From assembly GCF_024347675.1 (NCBI RefSeq), contig NZ_AP024881.1:1674001-1738000 (forward strand): a DNA stretch of 64,000 bases, in the 5' to 3' direction. The stretch comes from Vibrio ishigakensis (lineage in GTDB: Bacteria; Pseudomonadota; Gammaproteobacteria; Enterobacterales; Vibrionaceae). A program made the position numbers and the translations under genes. The notes under the pieces are model-generated. The model had not been told where the DNA came from, did not search any database, and saw only the letters and a list, made by a program, of their open reading frames with translations. Shown one piece after another: positions 9,875-19,690 of the stretch; the stretch's first letter is position 1; every line of letters begins with the position of its first letter.

Positions 9875-10203
9875 TGCATCCTATAAGTAATAGAAACTTA
9901 AATTTCGCCTCAATGGTTGCGTACCCAATTTGGATACATACACTTGTGAACAGCTAGGTCACAGCACAGCCCAAACCATCCAATTGACTAAACTTTACCC
10001 CATAAACAGGTATTGATTGCACAAAGTCAGCCAGTGTAATTGGTTGCACTTGTATGATTACGCAATCATTTATATCTAGCCAAGCCCTTAAGTGTAGACA
10101 TTTATATTCATAAAAGTACCCTATCCCAGTTTCATAAAACAAACACAACTATTACAAATAGCAGGTTCGTTTTAACGACACTTGCAATCACGGACAGACA
10201 ATT
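9875..10203. other. AT-rich intergenic region upstream of sstT
   Basis: I see no convincing gene in these 329 bases. A 64-codon minus-strand frame (9954-10148) has no ribosome-binding site or recognisable protein character. The region presumably holds the sstT promoter and leader; no operator could be identified. Confidence 0.4.
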
Positions 10204-11421
10204 ATGCAAAACACTCTCCTAGCACGCATGGCCAAGGGCAACCTGGTAATGCAGATCCTCGCCGGTATCCTTGCCGGTGGCGTACTGGCTACAGTCGCAC
10301 CTGATGCGGCGGTTAAGGTCGGTCTTCTTGGTGGCCTATTTGTAGGCGCTCTTAAAGCTGTGGCTCCCATTCTGGTATTCATTCTCGTTGCAGCCTCCAT
10401 CGCAAACCAAAAGAAAAACCAACACACCTATATGCGCCCAATCGTGGTGCTGTATCTGATTGGTACTTTCCTAGCAGCCCTGACCGCAGTTGGTCTAAGC
10501 TTTGCTTTCCCAACCAATCTAGTTCTGGTTGAAAGCGCAACAGGCGCAACGCCACCACAAGGCATTGCCGAGGTTCTACATACGCTTCTATTCAAAGTGG
10601 TAGATAACCCAGTTAACGCACTGATGAGCGCGAACTACATCGGTATCCTTGCTTGGGGTATCGGTCTAGGTCTGGCTCTACACCACGCATCTGCGACCAC
10701 TAAAGCGGTATTTGAAGACCTGAGCCACGGCGTTTCGACCATTGTTCGCTTCATCATTCGCCTAGCACCGTTTGGTATCTTCGGTCTTGTTGCTTCTACC
10801 TTTGCAACTACTGGCTTTGAAGCCCTATTTGGCTATGCAAACCTACTGTTTGTACTGCTAAGTGCAATGGCAATCATTGCCCTAGTGATTAACCCAGCTA
10901 TCGTTTACTACAAGACTAAGCAAAACCCTTACCCTCTAGTTCTTCAGTGTCTACGTGAGAGTGGCGTAACCGCCTTCTTCACTCGCTCAAGTGCGGCTAA
11001 CATCCCAGTGAACATGGCGCTGTGTGAGAAGCTAGACCTTGATGAAGACACCTACTCGGTATCTATCCCTCTAGGCGCAACCATCAACATGGGCGGCGCG
11101 GCAATTACCATTACCGTACTGACTCTAGCGGCGGTTCATACCCTAGGCATTCAAGTAGACTTCTTAACAGCGGTACTTCTAAGTGTGGTTGCAGCGGTAT
11201 CGGCGTGTGGCGCATCTGGCGTTGCTGGCGGTTCACTACTGCTTATCCCTCTAGCATGTAGCCTATTCGGTATTCCAAACGAGGTGGCGATGCAGGTAGT
11301 AGGTGTTGGCTTTATCATCGGCGTTATCCAAGACTCTGCTGAGACAGCACTGAACAGCTCAACCGACGTGGTATTCACCGCTGCGGTATGTCGCTCAGAG
11401 CATGCTAAAGAGCTAGCGTAA
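10204..11421 (+). CDS. sstT: Serine/threonine:sodium symporter SstT
   Basis: A 405-residue inner-membrane transporter of the dicarboxylate/amino acid:cation symporter family that imports L-serine and L-threonine with Na+. The protein starts [25 protein letters not shown], as SstT does, and retains the family's serine-rich re-entrant loop ([20 protein letters not shown]), the [12 protein letters not shown] helix and the second hairpin [20 protein letters not shown]. Length matches E. coli SstT (about 414). It is monocistronic, closed by a strong terminator. Codon use is that of a well-expressed gene. Confidence 0.95.
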   Translation: MQNTLLARMAKGNLVMQILAGILAGGVLATVAPDAAVKVGLLGGLFVGALKAVAPILVFILVAASIANQKKNQHTYMRPIVVLYLIGTFLAALTAVGLSFAFPTNLVLVESATGATPPQGIAEVLHTLLFKVVDNPVNALMSANYIGILAWGIGLGLALHHASATTKAVFEDLSHGVSTIVRFIIRLAPFGIFGLVASTFATTGFEALFGYANLLFVLLSAMAIIALVINPAIVYYKTKQNPYPLVLQCLRESGVTAFFTRSSAANIPVNMALCEKLDLDEDTYSVSIPLGATINMGGAAITITVLTLAAVHTLGIQVDFLTAVLLSVVAAVSACGASGVAGGSLLLIPLACSLFGIPNEVAMQVVGVGFIIGVIQDSAETALNSSTDVVFTAAVCRSEHAKELA

Positions 11422-11446
11422 GCGCTAATCTAACCTTTGCTACGAG

Positions 11447-11470
11447 AGCCTGCCTTGTGCAGGCTTTTTT
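11447..11470 (+). terminator. Rho-independent terminator of sstT
   Basis: AGCCTGC and GCAGGCT form a 7-bp stem with a 5-base loop, followed by a run of T. It lies 25 bases after the sstT stop. Confidence 0.88.
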
Positions 11471-11513
11471 ATTGGCTAGTGTTCAGGGTCTTTTCGGCTT
11501 TCTTTGTTCAGAA

Positions 11514-11554
11514 GATTCCCGCTCGAATGGCTATGCCATCCGTCGGGAATGACG
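11514..11554 (+). repeat. REP-like palindrome, family A copy 1
   Basis: A 41-base imperfect palindrome with arms TTCCCGCTCGAATGGC and GCCATCCGTCGGGAA and an outer GA/ACG extension. Two further copies lie in inverted orientation at 52498-52538 and 54168-54208. Confidence 0.8.
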
Positions 11555-11603
11555 AAATACTTTTCGTAGCAGTTCAACCCCTGCTGATGAATAGAAAAAA
11601 GAC

Positions 11604-11634
11604 GTCACCCCGGCAGGCTCTAAGCCGGGGTCTT
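11604..11634 (+). repeat. REP-like palindrome, family B (CCCCGGC...GCCGGGG)
   Basis: A 31-base element, GTCACCCCGGC then GCCGGGGTCTT around a short loop. It matches at nearly every position the element at 42104-42134, and resembles the palindrome broken by the insertion sequence at 52.6/54.1 kb. Confidence 0.75.
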
Positions 11635-12038
11635 TATTAATCCAATCGATTCGATGCAACTCCACCATGTTTATACCTTGCCAGCATAGTGCCCTCCGTC
11701 GAAAACCCTTCCCTCTTCACGCCCGATTAAGCCTTAAACACATATCTGCAAATAGCCGCATAAAACGCTCAACTCTTAATCTGCAAAAATGCAATGTAAG
11801 TTTCTGGCACGCATTTTTCACCCGATGAATCACTATTCACACCTGTTAAAACAAGGGGTTAATCTCGTCAACCCTCTCAAGTGCAGTATTTTGTGACAAT
11901 TGATAACAATTCATTTCATAGGTATATCTATCCCAAGTCATCCCTGGGGGGAGACAGTGTTTGCCTTGAGCCTTTTCTTCGCAGCACCTCGGGCAAAGCC
12001 CGCGATTTCTAATAAAAACATCTGATACAAACACAACT
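11635..12038. other. Leader and intergenic region before the POT transporter
   Basis: No gene is evident in these 404 bases; a minus-strand frame at 11846-12034 lacks any start signal. A short GC hairpin (CGGGC-AAA-GCCCG, 11990-12002) sits 36 bases before the start of the next gene. Confidence 0.4.
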
Positions 12039-13418
12039 ATGACTAATCAAAAAACTATTATGGGCCACCCACGTGGGCTCTTTTTACTTTTCAGTACTGA
12101 ACTGTGGGAACGATTCTCCTACTACGCTATGCGTGCAATCCTAGTACTTTACCTAACAGATACCACTATGAATGGAGGTCTAGGTTGGAGTACCAAGGAC
12201 GCACTTGATCTCTACGGCATCTACACAGGTCTTGTGTATGTAACCCCAATGATTGGTGGTTGGATTGCTGATAACTATCTAGGCCAACGAAAATCAGTCA
12301 TGATCGGTGGCATCCTAATGGCACTGGGCCAATTCTCTCTAGCACTACCACCGGGCGCGTTCGGTGTTGATGTGCACACCTCTTTCTATCTAGGTTTGAG
12401 CCTACTTATCCTAGGTAACGGTCTATTTAAGCCAAACATCTCTACCATGGTGGGTGATCTATACGAAGAAGGCGACAACCGTCGTGACGGTGCATTCACC
12501 ATCTTCTATATGGGTATCAACCTTGGTGCGCTAATCGCAGGTGTTGTAGCTGGCTCTGTTGCAAACAACTTCGGTTGGAATGCAGGTTTCCTAGCAGCGG
12601 GTATCGGCATGGTACTGAGTATCGTACTTCAGCTAACCCTAGCAAACTCTTGGCTTGGCAACATTGGTGTTGAACCCGCAGCTAAGCGCGATGAGCGTCG
12701 TAAAGCAAAAGCGAAAGCACCTCTCACAAAAGAAGAAGTGGACCGCATGAAGGTTATCCTAGTGATGGGTCTATTCGTAATCGTATTCTGGGCAGGCTTC
12801 GAGCAAGCTGGCGGTCTAATGAACATCTACACCCAGCAGTACACTGACCGTATGATTGGTAGCTTCGAAGTACCAGCGGCATGGTTCCAGTCTCTTAACC
12901 CGTTTTTCATCATGGTTCTAGCACCCTTGCTAGCCGCGGTATGGGTGAAACTTGGTCCTAAAGAGCCGACCTCACCAGTGAAGTTTGCACTGGGTCTTTT
13001 CTTCCTAGCCGTGGGCTTCCTATTCATGATTGGCGCAGTACTACAGCAAGGCGGTGACGCAACGGTTAAGACCTCTATGCTTTGGCTAGTAGGCGCGTTC
13101 TTCTTTCACACCCTTGGTGAGCTATGCCTGTCTCCAATCGGTCTATCTATGGTAACTAAGCTAGCGCCGCTTCGTCTGTCATCTCTAATGATGGGTGCAT
13201 GGTTCGGCTTCAACGCTATCGCAAACTATGTAGCAGGCCTGATTGGTTCTCACGTAGGTGACCTTGGCGCTATGTCTATCTTCGGTGGTATCGCAGCAGC
13301 AGCGACTATCTCAGCGGTTCTACTGCTTCTGATGTCGAACAAGCTTGTGCACTGGATGCACGGTGCGGAATCTAAGGCTGAGGTTGAAGAAGAAGCAGGC
13401 AAACCACAAACTGCTTAA
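12039..13418 (+). CDS. POT-family proton:peptide symporter (Dtp-like)
   Basis: A 459-residue MFS transporter of the proton-dependent oligopeptide (POT/PTR2) family, importing di- and tripeptides. The signature E(L/R)WERFSYYAMRAILVLYL lies at residues 22-40, followed by YTGLVYVTPMIGGWIADNYLGQRK and the PTR2 motif FTIFYMGINLGALIAGVVAG. Fourteen transmembrane segments are expected for the bacterial Dtp type. The start at 12039 gives the usual N-terminus, but no clear Shine-Dalgarno sequence precedes it. It ends with an acidic tail and a terminator. Dtp paralogue assignment (A, B or other) cannot be made by eye. Confidence 0.92.
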   Translation: MTNQKTIMGHPRGLFLLFSTELWERFSYYAMRAILVLYLTDTTMNGGLGWSTKDALDLYGIYTGLVYVTPMIGGWIADNYLGQRKSVMIGGILMALGQFSLALPPGAFGVDVHTSFYLGLSLLILGNGLFKPNISTMVGDLYEEGDNRRDGAFTIFYMGINLGALIAGVVAGSVANNFGWNAGFLAAGIGMVLSIVLQLTLANSWLGNIGVEPAAKRDERRKAKAKAPLTKEEVDRMKVILVMGLFVIVFWAGFEQAGGLMNIYTQQYTDRMIGSFEVPAAWFQSLNPFFIMVLAPLLAAVWVKLGPKEPTSPVKFALGLFFLAVGFLFMIGAVLQQGGDATVKTSMLWLVGAFFFHTLGELCLSPIGLSMVTKLAPLRLSSLMMGAWFGFNAIANYVAGLIGSHVGDLGAMSIFGGIAAAATISAVLLLLMSNKLVHWMHGAESKAEVEEEAGKPQTA

Positions 13419-13443
13419 TCTAAAAGTCTATATCTGATTGAAG

Positions 13444-13469
13444 TCCCCTAGCCTAGCTGGGGGATTTTT
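13444..13469. terminator. Terminator after the POT transporter
   Basis: TCCCCTAGC pairs with GCTGGGGGA (one G-T pair) around a 3-base loop, followed by TTTTTC. It overlaps the 3' end of the convergent GtrA-like gene. Confidence 0.8.
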
Positions 13470-13854
13470 CTTTGAATACCCAAAAGGTATTTAAGGCAAA
13501 GTTACTACAAAGGCCAGTGGCAACGCCCAATACGAAAGCTAGCATATGGGTAATTACGTTTTCACCCAAATGGGCAAGCACTAGATGGAATACCAAAAAG
13601 TTAGGCACCATTGAAATAAAAGCGGAGATAGCAAAACGCTTTAGCTGAGGCCAAACATCGGCACTGCTACCAAAGGTGTAGATACGGTTACCTAACCAAG
13701 TAACACCAACCGCGACAAGAAAGGCAACCACACGCGATAAGGTAGTCGGCATATTCATCGCATACAGGCAGAGACTGAACACCGAAATGTCCACCACAAA
13801 GCCAACGCCACCCACTACTGCAAATCGAAAAAACTGTCTTCGCATCCTTTGCAT
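13453..13854 (-). CDS. GtrA-like integral membrane protein
   Basis: A 133-residue protein with four predicted membrane helices. The conserved start RQFFRFAVVGGVGFVVDISVF and the loop WLGNRIYTFGSS are those of the GtrA family, whose members flip or help translocate polyprenyl-linked sugars. It also has the end motif NFALNTFWVFKEK. The start may be three codons later (MRRQFF). No glycosyltransferase lies beside it, so its lipid-linked sugar is unknown. It is divergent from the PLP-enzyme gene. Confidence 0.85.
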   Translation of the reverse strand: MQRMRRQFFRFAVVGGVGFVVDISVFSLCLYAMNMPTTLSRVVAFLVAVGVTWLGNRIYTFGSSADVWPQLKRFAISAFISMVPNFLVFHLVLAHLGENVITHMLAFVLGVATGLCSNFALNTFWVFKEKSPS

Positions 13855-13905
13855 CCCTTTTCCATTGCACTAATATGTGCCGGCTCTGATTTATCCGTAA
13901 CCAAT

Positions 13906-14805
13906 ATGAAACTCGAATCCAGCCCAGTTACCCAGCACCATTTTCGCGACCTCACGTTTTATTTAAAACGCGATGACCAATTGCATCAACATTTTTCCGG
14001 CAATAAAGCTCGAAAATTTATGCAGTTACTGCAAGAAGCGCAGCCTGGAATCGATACCTTGATCTGTTACGGCTCAGTTCAAGCCAACTCTCTTTACTCA
14101 CTAGCTGCTCTATGCCGCGTTAAAAAGTGGAGGCTTGAATTCTATGTGCACCGCATTCCGGAGTGGCTCAAAGAGAACCCAAGCGGCAACTATCGCGGTG
14201 CGATGGAGCTTGGTGCTGAGATCATCGAGTGTCGCGATATGCATCCGCTCGATTTCATCGAATCAGTCAGAAAGCCAGAAGAGAACTGCTTGGTTTTACC
14301 GGAGGGTGGCCGTGCGCAGATTTCAGAATATGGCATCAAGGGCTTGGCTCAAGAGATAGTGCACTGGACTCGCTTTCGCAGCGACAAACAATTTGTGGTT
14401 GCCCTACCCTCAGGTACTGGCACCACAGCCTTATTTCTGCACAAGCATCTACAAAGACACAATATTCCAGTCATCACCTGCTCTTGTGTAGGTGGTAAGT
14501 CCTATCTAAAAAAACAGTGGCAAGAACTCGGAGCAACCGATACTCCAACTATCCTGCAGGCCGACTATAAGCACCATTTCGGTAAGCTGTATGAAAACGA
14601 ATATCGCCTATGGCAGGAGCTGTTTGACTCTACCTTAGTAGAGTTTGACCTTCTGTATGACCCGTATATGTGGGAATGCTTGCTTCCTTGGCTAGAGAAC
14701 AATTCAGGCAAAGAATTACTCTATCTTCATCAAGGTGGAATTTTGGGTAATGAGACCATGCTACCGCGCTATCAAAGAAAATTTGGCCAAACACAAAAAG
14801 CATAA
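13906..14805 (+). CDS. PLP-dependent ACC deaminase / D-cysteine desulfhydrase family enzyme
   Basis: A 299-residue fold-type II PLP enzyme. The N-terminal KRDDQLHQHFSGNKARKF carries the likely Schiff-base lysine in the SGNKARK motif, followed by the GSVQANSLYSLAALC cofactor region. VALPSGTGTTALFL is the phosphate-binding glycine loop, and the C-terminal LYLHQGGILGNETM corresponds to the HTGG segment of the family. This family converts D-cysteine to pyruvate, sulfide and ammonia, or ACC to 2-oxobutyrate. Residues specific for ACC cannot be confirmed here. An ATG 19 codons upstream overlaps the divergent gtrA-like gene, so the ATG at 13906 is chosen. Confidence 0.82.
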   Translation: MKLESSPVTQHHFRDLTFYLKRDDQLHQHFSGNKARKFMQLLQEAQPGIDTLICYGSVQANSLYSLAALCRVKKWRLEFYVHRIPEWLKENPSGNYRGAMELGAEIIECRDMHPLDFIESVRKPEENCLVLPEGGRAQISEYGIKGLAQEIVHWTRFRSDKQFVVALPSGTGTTALFLHKHLQRHNIPVITCSCVGGKSYLKKQWQELGATDTPTILQADYKHHFGKLYENEYRLWQELFDSTLVEFDLLYDPYMWECLLPWLENNSGKELLYLHQGGILGNETMLPRYQRKFGQTQKA

Positions 14806-14925
14806 TAAATACATAGCGATATTTTATTTAGCTCGCTGAGTTCACAGGAAAAAGCAAAACCAGACTGCGTTTGCGTTACATTTTGCTACATTTGTCAGGT
14901 CAATCCTTTTCCGTGAATTTTTATT

Positions 14926-16887
14926 ATGAAAACCTCACTAAAACCAATTTCTATCGCCGTTTTGGGTGGCCTTCTAGGCATGGCAAACCCAGCTCTGGCT
15001 GACACCATCAAACTTCGTATTATCGAAACCACCGACATCCATACCAACATTATGGATTACGACTACTACAAGGACTCGCCATCTCAAAAGATCGGCCTGA
15101 CCCGCGCTGCGACGCTAGTTAAAGAAGCACGCGCTGAGGTAGAGAATAGCGTTCTTGTGGACAATGGTGACCTAATTCAGGGCAGCCCAATGGGCGATTA
15201 CATGGCTTCAAAGGGCATCAAGCCAAGCGAAGTACACCCTGTTTACAAGGCAATGAACCTGCTTGATTACGATGTAGGTAACATAGGTAACCACGAGTTC
15301 AACTACGGTCTTGAGTTCCTATTTGAAAGCATCAACGATGCCAACTTCCCTTACATCAGTGCCAACGTATTTGATGCGAAAACCGGTGATCCGCTGTTTA
15401 AACAATACATCATCAAAGAGCACACAGTTAAAGATGTGAATGGCGAAGAGCACACCATCAAGGTGGGTTACATCGGCTTCGTACCGCCACAAATCATGGT
15501 ATGGGATAAGAAGCACCTTGAAGGTCGTGTAACTACTGCTGACATTACTGAGACAGCCAAAAAGCTGGTTCCTCAGATGAAAAAAGAAGGCGCTGATGTG
15601 ATTGTTGCTATACCTCACTCTGGCCTATCCACCGACCCATATAAGCTAGATGCTGAAAACTCGGTTTACTATCTATCAGAAGTGAAAGGTATCGATGCTA
15701 TCGCATTCGGTCACTCACACGCAGTATTCCCTGGCAAAGGCTTTGAAGCAATCCAAGGCGTTGATAACGAGAAAGGCACCATCAATGGCGTGACCGCAGT
15801 TATGCCAGGTCGTTGGGGTAGCCATGTGGGTGTTATGGACCTGACTCTATCGCAAAAAGATGGCAGCTGGGTTGTAACCGACGGCGAAGCTGACGCGCGC
15901 CCTATCTTTGACACCGCTAACAACAAGTCTCTAGCTGAACCTGACCAAGAAATGGTGAAAGCAGTTAAAGAAGACCACGACGGCACTCGAGAGTTTGTTA
16001 ACCAGCCTATCGGTAAAGCTAACGATGTAATGTACAGCTTCCTTGCGCTAGTGCAGGATGACCCAACAATTCAGATCGTTAACCTTGCACAAAAAGCTTA
16101 CGTCGAGCGTTTTATCCAAGGCGACCCAGATCTAGACGGCATCCCTGTACTTTCAGCGGCAGCACCGTTCAAAGTGGGTGGTCGTAAGAATGATCCAAAC
16201 AACTTCACCGAGGTTGAATCAGGACAGCTTACCTTCCGTAACGCAGCCGATCTTTACCTTTATCCAAATACCTTAGTAGCAATGCGCGTAACCGGTCACG
16301 AAGTACAAGAGTGGCTTGAGTGTAGTGCAGGTCAATTCAACCAAATCGACGTAAACAGCGACAAGCCTCAATCTCTTATCGATTGGGATAACTTCCGCAC
16401 ATACAACTTTGATGTGATGGATGGTGTTGAATACCAAATTGACGTGACCCAGCCTGCGAAGTACAACGGCGAATGTCAGATAGTGAACAAAGACTCTCAA
16501 CGTATCAAGGGCCTAACCTATCAAGGTAAGCCTATCGATCCTAAACAAGAGTTTATTATCGCAACCAACAACTACCGCGCCTTCAGCGCTAAATTCCCGG
16601 GCACAGGTGCTGACTTCATCGCGTTCGAATCTCCAGATGAAAACCGCACCGTCCTAGCGAACTACATCTCAGAGGTGAGCAAAGAGAAAGGTGAAGTAAC
16701 CCCAAGTGCAGACAACAACTGGCGCTTTGCTCCAATCTCAAGCGATACCAAGCTAGATATCCGCTTCGAGACAGCTCCTAGTGACAAAGCAGCTGAGTTC
16801 ATCGCTGACAAGGGTCAATACCCAATGAAACGTGTAGACACAGACGAAAGTGGTTTCGCGATTTATCAGATTGATTTGAGTAAGTAA
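14926..16887 (+). CDS. cpdB: Periplasmic 2',3'-cyclic-nucleotide 2'-phosphodiesterase/3'-nucleotidase
   Basis: A 653-residue bifunctional periplasmic enzyme that opens 2',3'-cyclic nucleotides and removes 3'-phosphate, allowing growth on extracellular nucleotides. The signal peptide [20 protein letters not shown] ends at a probable ALA-D cleavage site. The metallophosphatase domain shows [35 protein letters not shown] and GHSHAVFPG. The C-terminal 5'-nucleotidase domain includes the substrate-stacking region near [14 protein letters not shown]. Length equals E. coli CpdB. It stands alone and ends in a strong terminator. Confidence 0.95.
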   Translation: MKTSLKPISIAVLGGLLGMANPALADTIKLRIIETTDIHTNIMDYDYYKDSPSQKIGLTRAATLVKEARAEVENSVLVDNGDLIQGSPMGDYMASKGIKPSEVHPVYKAMNLLDYDVGNIGNHEFNYGLEFLFESINDANFPYISANVFDAKTGDPLFKQYIIKEHTVKDVNGEEHTIKVGYIGFVPPQIMVWDKKHLEGRVTTADITETAKKLVPQMKKEGADVIVAIPHSGLSTDPYKLDAENSVYYLSEVKGIDAIAFGHSHAVFPGKGFEAIQGVDNEKGTINGVTAVMPGRWGSHVGVMDLTLSQKDGSWVVTDGEADARPIFDTANNKSLAEPDQEMVKAVKEDHDGTREFVNQPIGKANDVMYSFLALVQDDPTIQIVNLAQKAYVERFIQGDPDLDGIPVLSAAAPFKVGGRKNDPNNFTEVESGQLTFRNAADLYLYPNTLVAMRVTGHEVQEWLECSAGQFNQIDVNSDKPQSLIDWDNFRTYNFDVMDGVEYQIDVTQPAKYNGECQIVNKDSQRIKGLTYQGKPIDPKQEFIIATNNYRAFSAKFPGTGADFIAFESPDENRTVLANYISEVSKEKGEVTPSADNNWRFAPISSDTKLDIRFETAPSDKAAEFIADKGQYPMKRVDTDESGFAIYQIDLSK

Positions 16888-16888
16888 G

Positions 16889-16918
16889 AAAAAAGACCCC
16901 GGAAGGGGTCTTTTTTTT
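16889..16918 (+). terminator. Rho-independent terminator of cpdB
   Basis: AAAAAAGACCCC, loop GGAA, GGGGTCTTTTTT: a 12-bp stem with a stable tetraloop and a run of eight T, one base after the stop codon. Confidence 0.93.
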
Positions 16919-16950
16919 AGCTGTAAGCTACAAGCTGTCAGCTTTCAGTT
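16919..16950 (+). repeat. AGCT-rich intergenic repeat, copy 1
   Basis: A stretch of AGCTGTAAGCTACAAGCT followed by GTCAGCTTTCAGTT. Its reverse complement matches 42165-42190 over AACTGAAAGCTGACAGCT, and the core AGCTGACAGCT recurs at 19739-19749. A partial REP-like sequence (GTCATTCCCGCAGG) follows at once. Confidence 0.6.
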
Positions 16951-17005
16951 CTAGGTGCGTCATTCCCGCAGGTTAGCTGGAATCTTCTTATGCCCTATGT
17001 CGAAG

Positions 17006-18208
17006 CTAAGGTACATAATCGTCTATCTTTTTCCCCCAGTATTCGACCTCGGATTTTTTATCCGAGAACACCTTCAAGAGATCAGCCGTTAAGAATACAC
17101 CGACCTCACCACTTCCCCGTGCTGTCACACCAAAGGAATAAGAATTCAGTACATGGAACATCGCACCATAAGCAACATCATCAACACCAGCTCTATCTGA
17201 GAATGTTACGACCGCAGAAACACCAAAAGGAAAATTAATCCAATCAAAGGAACCATAGCCACCATTCCAATAATTTATCCCAATAACCTCTAGCGATATC
17301 GCTCCCTCAAACTGGTTACCATCATCAGCATCTCCAACATACTCCATGACAAACCAAGGTCTAACCAAGTGAATTTGATAAGGTGGAGGGGGAACAAACT
17401 TGTCCTGCTTCAATTCATCCGAATACACCCAAGCGGTAAAAGACTTCTCCCACAGGTATTGGTAGCGAGACTCGTTAAAGAAGCGCTCCCACTCTCTCTC
17501 ACCCGCTATCAGACCTTTTTTCAAATTCGCAAGAGTCTCGTTTCGCTCTGGATTGCTCGCACTATCCGCAGCTTCAGCCCATTTACTTACAAAAACGACA
17601 CATGCGTTGCCCTTAACACCTTCCGACCCCTCAGCTGAAGTACACTTCAATTGCTCCTCACATTGCGCTATAGCGTCATCGCTAAACGTCAGCTCTACCT
17701 CAGTACTACCATTTTCGGGATACGGGACAATCTCCACAACGTACTCCTGGTTCTTTGGCAGTTTCCGTCTAGTCGGGTCATCCCCAGTGAACTGCAACAC
17801 ATCTCCGCTGTTGTCACTGCTTTTATACCCAACCAAATCAGAATCAATTGTGGTCTTTATATGCTTAGAGATATCGTTACCTGTAGTAATATCGACATTC
17901 GCTCCAGACTGCATTAATGCTACCAAATAACGCTGATAAGCCTGCTCTGCAACCCCAGCACTCGCATAGTATGCTTGACTCGCCTCCTCTCGTACTTTTG
18001 CACTCAGCGACTTGTCGTCCATTTTTTCCTTTAATTTTTTGCGCTCCACTTGGAATGAACCAAACTCACTAGCAGGCGCATACAGCCGCGATTTCCAGTA
18101 GTCCTCACCAGTTTGAGGCTCACACACATCATCAGCCCATACACCAAAGCTGGTCATAAACACCCCGCAAAGAAGGCTAAGGCGTATCGCTTTTCCAAAG
18201 CATTTCAT
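17006..18208 (-). CDS. Exported protein of unknown function
   Basis: A 400-residue protein not assigned to any family. It has a Sec signal peptide (KAIRLSLLCGVFMTSFGVWADD, cleavage after WA) and is then hydrophilic. An alpha-helical charged segment covers residues 50-90, with three cysteines near residues 205-225 (CEEQLKC and AC). The C-terminal 150 residues are rich in aromatic and glycine residues (YQIHLVRPWFVMEYVG, NYWNGGYGSFDWINFPFG) and look like beta structure. It follows the alpha/beta hydrolase gene by 22 bp and is probably co-transcribed. Both genes are AT-richer than their neighbours, which suggests later acquisition. A periplasmic partner or protector of the hydrolase is one possibility. 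Confidence 0.75.
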   Translation of the reverse strand: MKCFGKAIRLSLLCGVFMTSFGVWADDVCEPQTGEDYWKSRLYAPASEFGSFQVERKKLKEKMDDKSLSAKVREEASQAYYASAGVAEQAYQRYLVALMQSGANVDITTGNDISKHIKTTIDSDLVGYKSSDNSGDVLQFTGDDPTRRKLPKNQEYVVEIVPYPENGSTEVELTFSDDAIAQCEEQLKCTSAEGSEGVKGNACVVFVSKWAEAADSASNPERNETLANLKKGLIAGEREWERFFNESRYQYLWEKSFTAWVYSDELKQDKFVPPPPYQIHLVRPWFVMEYVGDADDGNQFEGAISLEVIGINYWNGGYGSFDWINFPFGVSAVVTFSDRAGVDDVAYGAMFHVLNSYSFGVTARGSGEVGVFLTADLLKVFSDKKSEVEYWGKKIDDYVP

Positions 18209-18230
18209 AGCACTCTCCTTAGTGAAGCTG

Positions 18231-19349
18231 TCACTCTTTTGGTTGAGGGTCTTCTTGGTCGAAGTCTTTTACATACTCTCCATATTCCTTAAGCAACTTA
18301 AACCACTCAACCACATCTTTCGGCTTCTCTATTTCAGCTAACTCATCAATAAGCTCGTCTGCACCTTTCAATGCCGCATCAAGTTTCTCATCAATTTTTT
18401 CAGCTGCAATTGGGGAAACATTGAAATCACCCGAGTCCATAGTTCTTGATAGAAACAAATAGGACACCTCAGGATTGCAGATATATTCTTTCAAACTGTG
18501 CGGGTCGAGTTCTTCATAAAAATCTTCGGTTTCTATAGAACGGAACTCATACATCTGACTTGGCGGTGGCATCCAAGATTGAAGGGGGATTAGTCGAAGC
18601 CAACGACTCACGTAGTCGTATTCATGAGATATGTCGTAAAACCTATACAAGCAACCCTTTTTGCCTGGAGCTGGTCGCACAACGGATTTAAGGGGGTCTG
18701 TGGTAGACGTCATACCGTCTATGAGCTCACCAAAGAAATGAAACAAGGGCGTCACATTGGCAAACATCCATAACGTCGAGAGCTTATTTTTTGAAGGGTC
18801 TAAAGAATAAGTTTTCCCCTTCTTTTCTGGATCGGAGACGCCACTACCGTACATTTTACGAAGCGTGTCGTGCACAACCGCCGTCCCCATAGAGTGCGCA
18901 ACAATATGAACGCCCTTCAATCCTGATTTGTGTATTTTTTCACCTTTGGCCTCTTCAACGGCTTCAGTTATCTTCCTAGCGACTTTGTAGCGAACCAACT
19001 CAGAATGTAGGCCAGCATAAAGAAGAATGTCTAAACCATGCGTCGTAAACCAATTGTCATCGTCTATTTTTTTCAGCCACTTAAGCATCCCGGGCACTTG
19101 CAAGCCAGCCGACTTTAAAAGGGTAAAGAATTCATCACGATTCTCTTTAATTCTTTTTCTTTCTTCCTCAAAAACCTCGTCATACCCAATACCAACTACT
19201 TTTACATACTTAGCATACTCAGCATTCTTGCCTTTAAGGCCGTACCTCTTGAGGCAAATATTGCCCGCCTCATTAACCGTCTCCTCAATACTTTTTTTTG
19301 TATGCGTGCCTATCCCATGTACCACCAATAATAGTTCCATAGTCATCAC
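18231..19349 (-). CDS. Alpha/beta hydrolase (lipase-like), cytosolic, function unknown
   Basis: A 372-residue protein with no signal peptide. LLLVVHGIGTHTK near the N-terminus is the oxyanion-hole HG motif of lipases and esterases, and VHIVAHSMGTAVVHDTL (about residues 146-162) is the nucleophile elbow with Ser in AHSMG. The later aspartate and HEYDYVSRW or HSLKEY histidines could complete the triad. The last 60 residues are acidic and helical. The first codons are MMTMELLLVVHG, so the start may be at the second or third Met. It heads a two-gene unit with the exported protein. The fold resembles type VI lipase effectors and phage-associated hydrolases, but no VgrG or PAAR gene is present. Confidence 0.75.
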   Translation of the reverse strand: MMTMELLLVVHGIGTHTKKSIEETVNEAGNICLKRYGLKGKNAEYAKYVKVVGIGYDEVFEEERKRIKENRDEFFTLLKSAGLQVPGMLKWLKKIDDDNWFTTHGLDILLYAGLHSELVRYKVARKITEAVEEAKGEKIHKSGLKGVHIVAHSMGTAVVHDTLRKMYGSGVSDPEKKGKTYSLDPSKNKLSTLWMFANVTPLFHFFGELIDGMTSTTDPLKSVVRPAPGKKGCLYRFYDISHEYDYVSRWLRLIPLQSWMPPPSQMYEFRSIETEDFYEELDPHSLKEYICNPEVSYLFLSRTMDSGDFNVSPIAAEKIDEKLDAALKGADELIDELAEIEKPKDVVEWFKLLKEYGEYVKDFDQEDPQPKE

Positions 19350-19538
19350 CTATCTGCCATTCTGACAGCAGATAGCTTAGTAGATATTCAACCGATACCA
19401 ATTAAACAAAGGCCCAAGATAGCGCAGTATCACTGAGCCTCTTGATTTAAAACAAGGTTACAATTAATACACTCAACGCATTAAATAATTGATTCACCTA
19501 AATTTACTACAACACCGAGTGAGTCAAAGTGAAGCTAA

Positions 19539-19575
19539 AAGGCCTGACTCCGATAGGAAATCGAAATCAGGCCTT
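19539..19575. other. Nested stem-loop in the prpE downstream region
   Basis: AAGGCCTGA and TCAGGCCTT form the outer 9-bp stem, with an inner CGAT/ATCG stem. No run of T adjoins it on either strand. It could be RNA structure or the arm of a small element. Confidence 0.5.
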
Positions 19576-19646
19576 AAAAGTCGCTCAACAGAAATGTCCA
19601 ATTTTAAGGGGTGGTTCTTCGAGTGCACAGGGTCAACGCTTTGCAC

Positions 19647-19690
19647 CACAACAGATCACGGATAAGCAAAGCTTTCCGTGATCTGTTGTG
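19647..19690. other. Long inverted repeat (16 + 4 bp stem)
   Basis: CACAACAGATCACGGA (19647-19662) pairs perfectly with TCCGTGATCTGTTGTG (19675-19690). The intervening AAGC-AAA-GCTT extends the stem by 4 bp past one bulged T. Flanking bases (AAGGGGT at 19607 and TTCCCCT at 19711) hint at a miniature element of about 110 bp. No open reading frame is present. Confidence 0.65.

Noticed and set aside
9954..10148. 64-codon minus-strand frame before sstT
   Set aside because: No ribosome site, no family resemblance, and it occupies the expected promoter region.
11846..12034. 62-codon minus-strand frame with CPRCC-like cysteines
   Set aside because: Looks like a zinc motif, but the cysteines come from a GC hairpin and repeat sequence; no start signal.
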